A stretch of DNA of 64,000 nt from CAVPUA01 sp963708805 (GTDB taxonomy: Bacteria > Actinomycetota > Actinomycetes > Mycobacteriales > Jatrophihabitantaceae), in NCBI GenBank assembly GCA_963708805.1, contig CAVPUA010000003.1, positions 930,001 through 994,000 on the forward strand, written 5' to 3'. Both the position numbers and the translations under genes were made by a program. Of the stretch, positions 44,475 to 56,208 are shown one piece after another (position 1 is the first letter of the stretch; every line of letters begins with the position of its first letter). A model generated the notes under the pieces. That model was not told where the DNA came from. It ran no database searches and was given only the letters and a program-made list of their open reading frames with translations.

Positions 44475-45221
44475 GTGACGACTCCTCCCTCTCCGAGCAA
44501 CCTGCCCGACCACAACGTCGAGCAGGTCGATCAGCCGGCGGCCCAGGCCCAGCCCGTCACGGCCGCGGCCGGTGAGAACGCCTACGGCGTCGAGCACCGC
44601 GGCATGTTCGGCGTTCCCGGCACGGGCGACACCTCGGGCTTCGGTGGCCTGGTCACCGAGCCCTGGACGCCCCGTGAGGCCGAACGGCCCTACGGCGGCT
44701 ACTTCGACCAGGTCGTGGACGCCTTCATCGCCGCCTACCCGCGTGCCGGCGAGGCGATCACCGCCACCGTGGTCGATCGCGGCGAGCTCACCCTGCACAT
44801 CGAGAAGTCGCACATCGCCCGGGTCGCCAAGGTCTTTCGGGATGATCCGTCGCTGCGATTCGAGCTCCTCTCGAGCGTCTCGGGCGTCGACTACCTGCAC
44901 ACCGAGAAGCGGCTGCACGCGGTCTATCACCTCACCTCGATGACCTATCGCTGGCGCATCCGCCTCGAGGTGTCGACCAGCGTCGAGGACGCGCACATCC
45001 CATCGGTCACGGCGATCTATCCGACGGCCGACTGGCAAGAGCGCGAGTGCTACGACATGTTCGGGATCATCTTCGACGGGCACCCCGCGCTCACCCGCAT
45101 CCTGATGCCCGACGACTGGGAGGGCTTCCCGCAGCGCAAGGACTACCCGCTGGGCGGGATCCCCGTGCAGTACAAGGGTGCGACGATTCCGCCGCCGGAC
45201 GAAAGGCGGGCTTATCGATGA
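44475..45221 (+). CDS. nuoC: NADH-quinone oxidoreductase subunit C
   Basis: 248 residues, intact. The 30-kDa subunit domain (residues about 80-230) contains YDMFGIIFDGHPALTRILMP (diagnostic part ERECYDMFGI) and FPQRKDYPLGG. The N-terminal 60 residues are an actinobacterial extension rich in Gln, Pro and Ala. The GTG start is chosen because it follows nuoB at 4 bases. The stop overlaps the start of a 13-codon frame that reaches nuoD. Confidence 0.95.
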   Translation: MTTPPSPSNLPDHNVEQVDQPAAQAQPVTAAAGENAYGVEHRGMFGVPGTGDTSGFGGLVTEPWTPREAERPYGGYFDQVVDAFIAAYPRAGEAITATVVDRGELTLHIEKSHIARVAKVFRDDPSLRFELLSSVSGVDYLHTEKRLHAVYHLTSMTYRWRIRLEVSTSVEDAHIPSVTAIYPTADWQERECYDMFGIIFDGHPALTRILMPDDWEGFPQRKDYPLGGIPVQYKGATIPPPDERRAYR

Positions 45222-45259
45222 GCGCGTGCGCGACATGGCAGCACGGGGTTGAGCGGTAA
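45218..45259 (+). CDS. 13-codon coupling ORF between nuoC and nuoD
   Basis: An ATG overlapping the nuoC stop (ATGA) opens MSACATWQHGVER and ends at a TAA that overlaps the nuoD ATG (TAATG). The peptide resembles nothing known. The double overlap suggests that it carries ribosomes from nuoC to nuoD. It could equally be a by-product of short spacing. Confidence 0.35.
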   Translation: MSACATWQHGVER

Positions 45260-46587
45260 TGGCTACTGGCAAAACGGGCAAGAAGTACAGCCCCTCGCGG
45301 CCGACCACCGAGGGCCGCGTCTACACCGTCACCGGCGGGGACTGGGACGCCGTCATCGGCGGCGACCCGATCGGCGAAGAGCGCATCGTGCTCAACATGG
45401 GGCCTCAGCACCCCTCGACGCACGGCGTACTGCGCCTCGTCCTCGAGCTCGAGGGCGAGACGGTCACCGACTGCCGACCGATCATCGGCTACCTGCACAC
45501 CGGCATCGAGAAGAACGTCGAGTTCCGCACCTGGACGCAGGGCGTCACCTTCCTGACCCGCGCCGATTACGTCGCCCCGTTCTCGAACGAGGCCGTCTAC
45601 TGCCTGGGCGTCGAGAAGCTGCTGGGCATCGAGGTGCCGGCTCGGGCGAACCTGATCCGGATGCTGCTGCTCGAGATGAACCGGGTCAGTTCGCACTGGG
45701 TGTGGCTGGCCACCGGCGGTATGGAACTCGGCGCGCTGACGGCCATGACCAACGGCTTCCGCGCCCGTGAGCGGTGCCTCGACATGTTCGAGATGATCAC
45801 CGGCCTGCGCATGAACCACGCCTTCATCCGTCCGGGTGGTGTCGCGCAGGATCTGCCCGAGGATGCGATGCCCAAGCTGCGCGACTGGCTCGTCGAGCAG
45901 AAGAAGGAACTCGTCGGGCTCGACAAGCTGCTGCGTAACCAGCCGATCTGGATCCAGCGCCTGAAGGACGTCGGCTGGATCGGCGTCGAGGGCTGCATCG
46001 CCCTGGGCGTCACCGGCCCGATCCTGCGCGCGGCCGGCCTGCCGTGGGATCTGCGCAAGACCGAGCCGTACATGGGTTACGAGACGTTCGACTTCGAGGT
46101 GCCGACCGACGACCGCGGCGACTGCTGGTCACGCTTCGTCGTCAAGGTCGCCGAGATGTGGGAGTCGCTCAAGATCGTCGAGCAGGTGCTCGACCGCCTC
46201 GAGCCCGGCCCGGTGATGGTCGACGACCCGAAGATCGGCTGGCCGGCGAAGCTGTCGATCGGCCCGGACGGCATGGGCAACTCGCTCGAGCACGTTCAGA
46301 AGATCATGAACACCTCGATGGAGTCGCTGATCCACCACTTCAAGCTGGTCACCGAGGGCTTCCGCGTACCGGCCGGACAGGTCTACACGACCGTCGAGTC
46401 GCCCAAGGGCGAACTCGGCGCGCACGTCGTCAGCGACGGCGGCACCCGGCCGTTCCGCGTGCACCTGCGCGAACCCAGCTTCATCAACCTGCAGTCCACG
46501 GCCGCGCTGGCCGTCGGCGGCCTGGTCGCCGACGTCATCGCCGCGGTCGCCTCGATCGACCCGGTCATGGGAGGAGTCGACCGATGA
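45259..46587 (+). CDS. nuoD: NADH-quinone oxidoreductase subunit D
   Basis: 442 residues, intact. The 49-kDa subunit, forming the quinone pocket with NuoB: LNMGPQHPSTHGVLRL, IGYLHTGIEKN, EMNRVSSHWVWLATGGMELGA (in part) and FINLQSTAALAVGG are the family blocks. The stop overlaps nuoE (ATGA). Confidence 0.97.
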   Translation: MATGKTGKKYSPSRPTTEGRVYTVTGGDWDAVIGGDPIGEERIVLNMGPQHPSTHGVLRLVLELEGETVTDCRPIIGYLHTGIEKNVEFRTWTQGVTFLTRADYVAPFSNEAVYCLGVEKLLGIEVPARANLIRMLLLEMNRVSSHWVWLATGGMELGALTAMTNGFRARERCLDMFEMITGLRMNHAFIRPGGVAQDLPEDAMPKLRDWLVEQKKELVGLDKLLRNQPIWIQRLKDVGWIGVEGCIALGVTGPILRAAGLPWDLRKTEPYMGYETFDFEVPTDDRGDCWSRFVVKVAEMWESLKIVEQVLDRLEPGPVMVDDPKIGWPAKLSIGPDGMGNSLEHVQKIMNTSMESLIHHFKLVTEGFRVPAGQVYTTVESPKGELGAHVVSDGGTRPFRVHLREPSFINLQSTAALAVGGLVADVIAAVASIDPVMGGVDR

Positions 46588-47474
46588 GCGTGCCCTTTGG
46601 TTCCACTCCTGGTGGGGCGCGGCCGGACAATTTCCGGACGACGCTGCTGCAGCTCGATCGTCCGGGCGATCCGTCGGTGTTCTCCGAGCAGACGCGGGCG
46701 GACGCGCTCGAGATCATCGCCCGCTATCCGGCCGGCCAGTCTCGGTCGGCCCTGCTGCCGATGCTGCATCTCGTCCAGTCCGAGCAGGGCTACGTCACGC
46801 CCGATGGCATCGCGTTCTGCGCCGACGTCCTCGGCATCACCAAGGCCCAGGTCGCGGCGGTCGCCACGTTCTACACGATGTACAAGCGCAAGCCGACCGG
46901 CGAGTACCTCGTCAGCGTCTGTACGAACACGCTGTGCGGCCTGCTCGGCGGCGACGAGATCTACAAGACGCTGTCCGAGACGCTCGGCGTCGGCATGAAC
47001 GAAACCACCGAGGACGGCAAGATCACCCTCGAGCACGCCGAATGCCTGGCCGCCTGTGACTACGCGCCGATCGTCACGGTCAACTACGAGTTCTTCGACA
47101 ACCAGACCACCGAGTCGGCCAGTGGGCTGGTCGAGCAGTTGCGGGCCGGCGAACGCCCGCTGCCTTCACGGGGCGCACCGCTGTGCTCGTTCAAGCAGAT
47201 CGAGCGCCAGATCGCCGGCTTCTTCGACGACGAGACACTCGCCCTCGAGTCCAACAGCACCGGGTTCGGCACCGAGGCCGGGGTGCGGCTGGCCACTCAG
47301 CGCGGCGACACCGCCCCGTCCTACGCCAACACGTCCGCCGGGAGCCCGACCACCGAGACCACACCGGCCGCAGAGCAGCGGCCGACCAGCGCGCACGACG
47401 CCCCGCTCAAGACCGCCGAATCCGACCCGGCGAACGAGGCACCTCCAGCCGGCCAGAAGGGCACAGGTTCCTGA
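46584..47474 (+). CDS. nuoE: NADH-quinone oxidoreductase subunit E with long C-terminal tail
   Basis: 296 residues, intact. A thioredoxin-like [2Fe-2S] domain in residues 20-190 with Cys ligands in SVCTNTLC and CLAACDYAP. Beyond residue 200 there is a tail of about 90 residues rich in Thr, Ser, Pro and Glu (PTTETTPAAEQRPTSAHDAP), probably disordered; E. coli NuoE lacks such a tail. It takes electrons from FMN in NuoF. nuoF starts one base after the stop. Confidence 0.95.
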   Translation: MSVPFGSTPGGARPDNFRTTLLQLDRPGDPSVFSEQTRADALEIIARYPAGQSRSALLPMLHLVQSEQGYVTPDGIAFCADVLGITKAQVAAVATFYTMYKRKPTGEYLVSVCTNTLCGLLGGDEIYKTLSETLGVGMNETTEDGKITLEHAECLAACDYAPIVTVNYEFFDNQTTESASGLVEQLRAGERPLPSRGAPLCSFKQIERQIAGFFDDETLALESNSTGFGTEAGVRLATQRGDTAPSYANTSAGSPTTETTPAAEQRPTSAHDAPLKTAESDPANEAPPAGQKGTGS

Positions 47475-47475
47475 C

Positions 47476-48739
<1,264 letters not shown>

Positions 48740-48743
<4 letters not shown>

Positions 48744-51202
48744 CGTCTGTCGAGAACGCACCGCCCAAGGAAGATCTCGTCACCGTCACCATCGACGGCT
48801 TCGAGATCTCGGTGCCGAAGGGGACGTTGCTGATCCGCGCGGCCGAACAACTCGGCATCCAGATCCCGCGCTTCTGCGATCACCCGCTGCTCGACCCGGC
48901 CGGCGCGTGCCGCCAGTGCCTCGTCGAGGTCACCGACATGGGCAACGGCCGAGGCATGCCCAAGCCGGCCGCGTCGTGCACGACGACGGTCATGCCCGGC
49001 ATGGTGATCAAGACGCAGCTGACCTCGCCGGTGGCCGACAAGGCCCAGCAGGGTGTCATGGAGCTGCTGCTGATCAACCATCCCCTCGACTGCCCCATCT
49101 GCGACAAGGGCGGCGAGTGCCCACTGCAGAACCAGGCGATGAGCAACGGCCGGGCCGAGTCCCGCTTCCACGACATCAAGCGGACGTTCGAGAAGCCGGT
49201 CGCGATCTCGTCCAACGTGCTGCTCGACCGTGAGCGGTGCGTGCTGTGCCAGCGCTGCACCCGATTCTCGGACCAGATCGCGGGCGACCCGTTCATCGAC
49301 CTGCTCGAGCGCGGGGCCCAGCAGCAGATCGGCATCTCCGACGACACCCCGTTCCAGTCCTACTTCTCCGGTAACACCGTCCAGATCTGCCCGGTCGGCG
49401 CCCTGACGAGCGCCTCGTACCGGTTCCGGTCGCGTCCGTTCGACCTGATGAGCACGCCGACGACCTGCGAGCACTGCTCGTCGGGTTGTTCGCTGCGGGC
49501 CGACTGGCGGCGCGGCAAGATCACCCGGCGGCTGGCCGGAGACTCGCCCGAGGTCAACCAGGAGTGGAACTGCGACAAGGGGCGGTGGGCGTTCCACTAC
49601 GCGACGCAGCGCGACCGCATCCTGACCCCGCTCGTGCGCGACGAGTCGGGTCAGCTCGTCGAGGTCAGCTGGCCCGAAGCGCTCGAGCGGGCCGCGGCCG
49701 GACTGCGCGAGGCGCGCGATCGCGGCGACGTCGGCGTGCTCCCGGGCGGACGGCTGACCGAGGAGGACGCCTACGCCTACTCCAAGTTCGCGCGAGTCGC
49801 CCTCGGCACGAACGACATCGACTTCCGGGCCCGCCCGGTCAGCGACGAGGAACTCGCGTTCCTCGGCTCGAACGTCGCCGGTGTGACGCCGGAACACGTG
49901 TCCTACGCCTCGCTCGAGACCGCCCCGGCCGTCCTGCTCGTCGGGTTCGAGCCCGAGGAAGAATCGCCGATCGTCTTCCTGCGCCTGCGCAAGGGGGCTC
50001 GGGCCGGCAAGGAGCGCATCTACTCCGTGGCCCCGCTCGCCTCAGGCGGGCTGCGCAAGCTCGGCGGCACGCTGATCCAGGCGGCGCCCGGCGCCGAGGC
50101 GATCGCATTGCACACCCTCGACGCCGCTGTCACCTCGTCCCTCTCGGCCGATGGCGCGCTCATCCTGGTCGGCGAGCGGCTGGCGTCCTCGCCGGGCGCG
50201 CTGACGGCGGCCGCCGAACTCGCCGCCTCCACCGGTGCTCGGCTGGCCTGGGTTCCGCGTCGGGCCGGCGAGGTCGGTGCCGTCGATGCCGGCGCGCTGC
50301 CGACGCTGCTGCCCGGTGGCCGCGACGTCTCCGACGACGCCGCCCGCGTCGAGGTCGGCCGTATCTGGCAGGCCACCGTGCCCCAGCAGCGCGGACGCGA
50401 CATCGACGCGATCCTGGCCGGTGCCCGCGACGGCTCGGTCAACGCGCTGGTCGTCGGTGCGCTCGATCCGGCCGACCTGTCCGACCCGGCCGCCGCGGTC
50501 GCCGCGCTCGAGCAGGTCGGGTTCCTGGTCAGCCTCGAGATCCGCCACAGCGCAGTCACCGACCACGCCGACGTCGTGCTGCCGGTGGCGCCCGCCGCCG
50601 AGAAGGCCGGTCGGTACGTGACGTGGGAGGGTCGGCGCCGCCCGTTCGACCTGACGCTGGCCAACACCGGCGCCCTGACCGACGGCCGGGTGCTGCACGC
50701 CCTCGCCGAGGAGCTCGACGTCTCGCTCGGCCTGCCCGACGTCTCGACGGCCCGCGCCGAACTGCTGCGCTTCGGCCCGGCCGCGGCGAGGGTCTCGGCG
50801 CCGTCGGTTCGCCCGGGCGGTCCCGCCACCCCGCCGGCCGGGCAGGCGCTGCTCGCCACCTGGCACGAGCTGATCGACGCCGGTCGCATGTCCGACGGTG
50901 ACGACAACCTGGCCGGCACGGCCAAGCCGGCCCGCGCGATCCTGTCCGCGTCCACGGCGGCCGAGGTCGGAGTGGCCGACGGCGCGATGATCACGGTCAG
51001 CACCGAGACCGGTCAGATCACCGTCCCGGTCGTCATCGACCACGTGCCCGACCGCGTCGTCTGGCTGCCGACCAACGCCCACGGCTGCGCCGTGCGTCCG
51101 TCGCTGGGCGCCGGTCCGGGTGCGGTCGTCACGCTCACCGCGTCGGACGCGCCGCCGGTCATCGGTGCCGATCCGGTCGCCGCCTCCGGAGGTGTGCAGT
51201 GA
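48740..51202 (+). CDS. nuoG: NADH-quinone oxidoreductase subunit G
   Basis: 820 residues, intact. The N-terminal [2Fe-2S] ferredoxin domain (RFCDHPLLDPAGACRQC), then N5 (CPICDKGGECPLQNQ), N4 (CVLCQRCTRFSDQIAGD) and the N7-type region (TCEHCSSGCSLRADWRRG). The rest is a molybdopterin-oxidoreductase-like domain without molybdenum ligands in this family. It overlaps nuoF (ATGA) and nuoH (GTGA). Confidence 0.97.
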
Positions 51203-52551
51203 CCCTGCTGGCCACGGCGAACCCCCAGAACGTCCCCGGCTTCGGGGACGAGCCGTTCTGGATGTACCTGATCAAGGTGCTCGGCGTCTTCGTCTTCCTG
51301 GTCGTCATGACGCTGTTCTCGATCGTCTTCGAGCGCAAGGTCGTCGGGCGCATGCAGAACCGCATCGGACCCAACCGGGTCGGTCCTTGGGGCATCCTGC
51401 AGTCGCTGGCCGACGGTGTGAAACTCGCCTTCAAGGAAGAGATCATCCCGCTGCTGGCCGACAAGCCGGTCTACTTCCTCGCCCCGATCCTGTCGGCCGT
51501 CCCGGCGTTCGTGGCGTTCGCGGTCGATTCCGTTCGGCCCCGAGGTGTCGATCTTCCACCACCACACGATGTTGCAGCTGACCGATCTTCCGGTCGGCGT
51601 GCTGCTCGTGCTCGCCTGCTCCTCGTTGGGCGTCTACGGCATCGTGCTGTCGGGCTGGGCCTCCGGCTCGACCTACCCGCTGCTCGGTGGCCTGCGATCG
51701 GCCGCGCAGATGATCACCTACGAAGTGCCGATGGGCCTCTCGATCGCGGCCGTGTTCATCTGGACCGGCACCATGTCGACCTCGGGCATCGTGGCCGCCC
51801 AGGATCACCGCTGGCTGGTGACCTCGCCGCTGATCGTGCCGTTCGTCGTCTACTGCATCGCCATCGTCGGAGAGACCAACCGCGCGCCGTTCGACCTGGC
51901 CGAGGCCGAGTCCGAGCTCGTCGGCGGATTCCACACCGAGTACTCCTCGTTCAAGTTCGCGATGTTCTTCCTGGCCGAGTACATCAACATGGTCACCGTC
52001 TCGGCGCTGGCCACCACGTTGTTCCTCGGCGGCTGGCACGCACCGTGGCCGATCCACGAGATCTGGCACGGCGCCAACTCCGGCTGGTACCCGATCATCT
52101 GGTTCGTGATCAAGGTCGTCCTGATCATCTTCGTCTTCGTGTGGCTGCGCGGCGTGCTTCCCCGCATGCGCTACGACCAGTTCATGCACCTGGGCTGGAA
52201 GGTGCTGATCCCGATCAACCTGGCCTGGATCATGGTGCTGTCGGCGATCCACGTGCTCAGGCACCGCGGCTGGCCGGCCTGGGAGACCTCGGTCGTGGTG
52301 ATCATCCCGGCCGCGGTCGTCGCCCTGCTCGTCGCCGTGTCGATGGACGCCTCCCGCCAGACCAAGCGCATTCGAGCGGGCGATCGACGACGAGAACGAG
52401 GAGCGGCTGGGCGCCGACGTTCCCGACGCCGCCGCTCAACCTCGTCGTGCCGAAGACCCCGCGCGAGATGACGGCTTCCCGTGCGCGCGCCTCGCTTCCG
52501 CGGGCCGGCGCCGGTTCATCGCCTTCGAAGGGAGACAGCTCCGATGGCTAG
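51199..52551 (+). CDS. nuoH: NADH-quinone oxidoreductase subunit H; frame breaks
   Basis: About 450 residues, eight helices, proximal membrane subunit lining the quinone channel. FERKVVGRMQNRIGPNRVGP (in part), GETNRAPFDLAEAESELV and EYSSFKFAMFFLAEY are the family blocks. The frame breaks at about 51529 (one extra G), 52371 (one extra C) and near 52425, after which the tail reads FPTPPLNLVVPKTP. The stop overlaps nuoI by 8 bases. Confidence 0.94.
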   Translation: MTLLATANPQNVPGFGDEPFWMYLIKVLGVFVFLVVMTLFSIVFERKVVGRMQNRIGPNRVGPWGILQSLADGVKLAFKEEIIPLLADKPVYFLAPILSAVPAFVAFAVDSVRPRGVDLPPPHDVAADRSSGRRAARARLLLVGRLRHRAVGLGLRLDLPAARWPAIGRADDHLRSADGPLDRGRVHLDRHHVDLGHRGRPGSPLAGDLAADRAVRRLLHRHRRRDQPRAVRPGRGRVRARRRIPHRVLLVQVRDVLPGRVHQHGHRLGAGHHVVPRRLARTVADPRDLARRQLRLVPDHLVRDQGRPDHLRLRVAARRASPHALRPVHAPGLEGADPDQPGLDHGAVGDPRAQAPRLAGLGDLGRGDHPGRGRRPARRRVDGRLPPDQAHSSGRSTTRTRSGWAPTFPTPPLNLVVPKTPREMTASRARASLPRAGAGSSPSKGDSSDG

Positions 52552-53194
52552 ACAAGAAGGCCCCGTCGTCGCCAAGGGAGACGAGAAGGGCAACGTCACG
52601 GGCAGCACGCTCGGTTTCGCCAAGGGCTTCGGCCTGACGTTCGCGACGATGTTCAAGCACGTCTACACCGAGCAGTATCCCTTCGACATCTACCCGACCG
52701 CGCCGCGCTACCACGGGCGGCACGTGCTCAACCGGCATCCCGACGGCCTCGAGAAGTGCGTCGGCTGCGAACTGTGCGCCTGGGCCTGCCCGGCCGACGC
52801 GATCTACGTCGAGGGCGGCGACAACACCGAGACCGAGCGCTACTCACCCGGCGAGCGCTACGGCGCGGTCTATCAGATCAACTACCTGCGCTGCATCTTC
52901 TGCGGCCTGTGCATCGAGGCCTGCCCGACCCGTTCGCTGACGATGAGCAACGAGTACGAGCTGGCCCTCGACGACCGCGAGCAGTTGATCTACACCAAGG
53001 AGCAGCTGATGGCTCCGCTGCTGCCGGGCATGGAGGCGCCGCCGCACCCGATGCGCCTCGGCGACGACGAGAAGGCGTACTACACGATCGAATCGCAGGA
53101 CCCGCTGCAGCAGGGCGAGCCGCAGAGCACCGCGAACGTCGCCGGCAAGCCGATCACCGGCATCGCGATCGAGGTCGGAAGGCACCACGGATGA
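52544..53194 (+). CDS. nuoI: NADH-quinone oxidoreductase subunit I
   Basis: 216 residues, intact. Two [4Fe-4S] clusters, CVGCELCAWACPADAI and CIFCGLCIEACPTRSLT, in the peripheral arm between NuoG and NuoB. The C-terminal 70 residues after KEQLMAPLLPG form an actinobacterial tail. GGGAGA lies before the ATG. It overlaps nuoJ (ATGA). Confidence 0.97.
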   Translation: MARQEGPVVAKGDEKGNVTGSTLGFAKGFGLTFATMFKHVYTEQYPFDIYPTAPRYHGRHVLNRHPDGLEKCVGCELCAWACPADAIYVEGGDNTETERYSPGERYGAVYQINYLRCIFCGLCIEACPTRSLTMSNEYELALDDREQLIYTKEQLMAPLLPGMEAPPHPMRLGDDEKAYYTIESQDPLQQGEPQSTANVAGKPITGIAIEVGRHHG

Positions 53195-53972
53195 GCGCGC
53201 ATCCAGTCGTCGTGAGCGGCGCTCGGCGGACATCCGCAGCGTCGATGAGCGGCCAGGTGCCCACTCGGCGAGGCCGTCGCGTTCTGGATCCTCGGCCCGA
53301 TCTCGCTGGCCGGCGGCATCGGCATGGTCCTGCTGCGCAATGCGGTGCACTCGGCCCTGTCGCTGGCCGCCACGATGATGTGCCTGGGCGCGATGTACAT
53401 GGTCGAGCAGGGACCGTTCATCGGCTTCGTCCAGATCATCGTCTACACCGGCGCGATCATGATCTTGTTCCTGTTCGTGCTGATGCTGGTCGGGCGTGAC
53501 TCGTCCGACTCGGTCATCGAGACACTGCGCGGCCAGCGCTGGGCGGCGGCGCTGTTCGGTATCGGTTTCGCCCTGCTGGTCGCGCTGTCGGTCGGCGCGT
53601 GCCTTCAAGGGCATCAAGCCGACCAACCTCGACGGCCCGAACGCCGGCGGCGGCAACGTCAACTCGCTGGCCCAGCTGATCTTCACCAAGTACCTGTTCG
53701 CCTTCGAACTCACGTCGGCCCTGTTGATCGTGGCCGCGGTGGCGGCGATGGTGCTCGCCCACGTCGAGCGCGACGGCCCGAAGCGCACCCAGAAGCAGGA
53801 GGCCCGCGCGCGCATCCGGTCCGGCCGTCCGCAGCCGCTGCCCGGACCCGGCGTGCTGTCGACCGGCGACGCCATCGGCACGCCGGCCCTGCTTCCGGAC
53901 GGATCACCGTCAGCCGAGTCGGTGCTGGCCTCGACGCCTGGCATCCGCGAACTACCGGAGGGACGCCGATGA
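53191..53972 (+). CDS. nuoJ: NADH-quinone oxidoreductase subunit J; frame breaks
   Basis: About 260 residues, five helices. GGIGMVLLRNAVHSALSLA and VQIIVYTGAIMILFLFVLML are conserved. The frame breaks near 53270 and near 53603. The C-terminal 80 residues after the last helix are charged and Pro-rich. The stop overlaps nuoK (ATGA). Confidence 0.93.
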
Positions 53973-54269
53973 CCCCGACGCTACTACCTGGTGCTGTCGG
54001 CGGCGCTGTTCACCATCGGCGCGGTCGGCGTCCTCGTCCGGCGCAACGCGATCGTGGTGTTCATGTGCGTCGAGCTGATGCTCAACGCGGTGAATCTGTC
54101 GCTGGTGACCTTCTCGCGCATCAACGGCTCGCTCGACGGCCAGATCCTGGCCTTCTTCGTCATGACCGTGGCCGCGGCCGAGGTCGTGGTCGGCTTGGCC
54201 ATCATCATGTCCATCTTCCGCACCCGGCGGTCGGCCTCGGTTGACGACGTCAACCTGCTGAAGTACTGA
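53969..54269 (+). CDS. nuoK: NADH-quinone oxidoreductase subunit K
   Basis: About 99 residues, three helices: FTIGAVGVLVRRNAIVVFMC, VELMLNAVNLSLVTFS with the conserved membrane Glu, and TVAAAEVVVGLAI with the second Glu. One extra C near 53983 breaks the frame after MTPT; removing it gives MTPTYYLVLSA. Confidence 0.95.
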
Positions 54270-54293
54270 CGCCGGATCCCAGAGGAGAAGTAG

Positions 54294-56208
54294 TTGACCA
54301 CCGCTCACGGGCTGCAATCGGCTGCCTGGCTGCTGGTTGCGCTCCCCGCGCTGTCGGCGGCCGTGCTGCTGATGTCGGGCAAGGTCGCCGACAAGTGGGG
54401 CTCATACCTCGGCGCCGGGGTCCCGGTCGTGCTGTTCGTCTACAGCATCTTCCTGTTCTTCTCGGTCAAGGGTGAGACCAATCGCGAGATCAACAACGAC
54501 TGGTTCAACTGGATCTCGGTCGGCAACTTCCACGTCGAGGCCGGCCAGCTGATCGACCCGCTGGCGATGGTCTTCATCCTGTTGATCACCGGCGTCGGCT
54601 CGCTGATCCACATCTACGCCGTCGGCTACATGGGCCACGACCCGGGCCGCCGGCGTTTCTTCGGCTACTTCAACCTGTTCGTCGCGGCGATGCTGCTGCT
54701 CGTCACCGCCAACAGCTACCTGCTGCTCTACGTCGGCTGGGAGGGCGTCGGTGTCGCCTCGTACCTGCTGATCGGCTACTACTACGACCGGCCGAGCGCG
54801 GCCACCGCGGCCAAGAAGGCGTTCATCGCCAACCGGGTCGGCGACGTCGGGCTGTCGATCGCGATCATGCTGATGTTCGCCTACTTCGGCTCGACCAGCT
54901 TCGACGCCGGTGTTCGCCCACTTCGGCGACTGGCGGCAATGCGACCAAGGGCGTGGCCGCCGCGATCGGCTTCATGCTGCTGCTCGGCGCCTGTGGCAAG
55001 TCAGGTCAGTTCCCGTTGCAGACGTGGCTTCCCGACGCCATGGAAGGCCCGACCCCGGTCTCGGCGCTCATCCACGCCGCGACGATGGTCACCGCCGGCG
55101 TCTACCTGATCGCCCGCTCGGCGGTGATCTTCGACTTCTCGCAGGCGGCCCGCACCGGCGGTCACCGTCGTCGGCGCGATCACGCTGCTCTACGGCTGCG
55201 TGTGCGCCTTCGGGCAGGACGACCTGAAGAAGGTCCTCGCCTACTCGACCGTCAGCCAGATCGGCTACATGTTCCTCGCCGTCGGCCTGGGCGCCGGCAA
55301 CTACGCGATCGGCATCGCCCACCTGCTCGGGCCACGGCTTCTTCAAGGCCGCGCTGTTCCTCTCGGCCGGCTCGGTCATGCACGCCATGAACGACCGCAT
55401 CGACATGCGCCGCTTCGGTGGCCTGCGCAAAGCACATGAAGATCGACGTTCGGCGTGTTCTTCGCCGGCTACCTCGCCATCATCGGCTTCCCGCTGGCGA
55501 CCGGCTTCTGGACCAAGGACAAGATCATCGACGTCGCGTTCGCCAAGGGCGGCACGTCGGGCTGGATCCTCGGCCTGGCCGCCATGATCGGCGCGGGGCT
55601 GACCGCGTTCTACATGACGCGCGCGCTGATGATGACGTTCTTCGGCGAGCCGCGCTGGGAGGACGACGTCCACCCGCACGAATCGCCGAAGATCATGACG
55701 ATCCCGATGGTGATGCTGGCGGTGCTCGCGCTCGTCGGCGGTTACCTGCTGGTGCTCAACGGCGGGCTCAACCACTGGCTGGCTCCCTCGGTCGGCCCGG
55801 TCGTCGAGGGCGCGCATCCGCTCAACAAGTGGGCGGTCGGCACCGTCACGCTCGCCCTGGTCGCGATCGGTGTCGGTGGCGCCTACATGGTCTTCGGCCG
55901 CCAGCGCGTGCCCGCCACCCAGCCGATGGGCGTCTCGGTCGTCACCACCGCGGCCCGCCGCAACCTCTACGCCGACGCGTTCAACGAGACCGTGCTGATG
56001 CGCCCGGGTCAGTGGCTCACCCGCGGCCTGGTCTTCTTCGACAACCGGGGAGTCGACGGCGTGGTCAACGGGCATCGCGGCCGGCTTCGGCGGCAGTTCG
56101 GGCCGATTGCGAAGAGTGCAGACCGGATTCGTCCGCAGCTACGCGCTGACGATGATGGCCGGTTCCGTCGCCGTCCTCGCGACGCTGCTGGCGGTGCGCT
56201 TCTCATGA
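54294..56208 (+). CDS. nuoL: NADH-quinone oxidoreductase subunit L; many frame breaks
   Basis: About 635 residues, antiporter-like proton-pumping subunit with the lateral helix. TTG start with GAGGAG 8 bases upstream. LLLYVGWEGVGVASYLLIG, KSGQFPLQTWLPDAMEGPTPVSALIHAATMV (read as QTWLPDAMEGPTPVSA) and GFPLATGFWTKDKII are present. Breaks occur near 54912, 54943, 55160, 55332, 55432, 55447 and 56075; every family block survives. The stop overlaps nuoM (ATGA). Confidence 0.94.
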
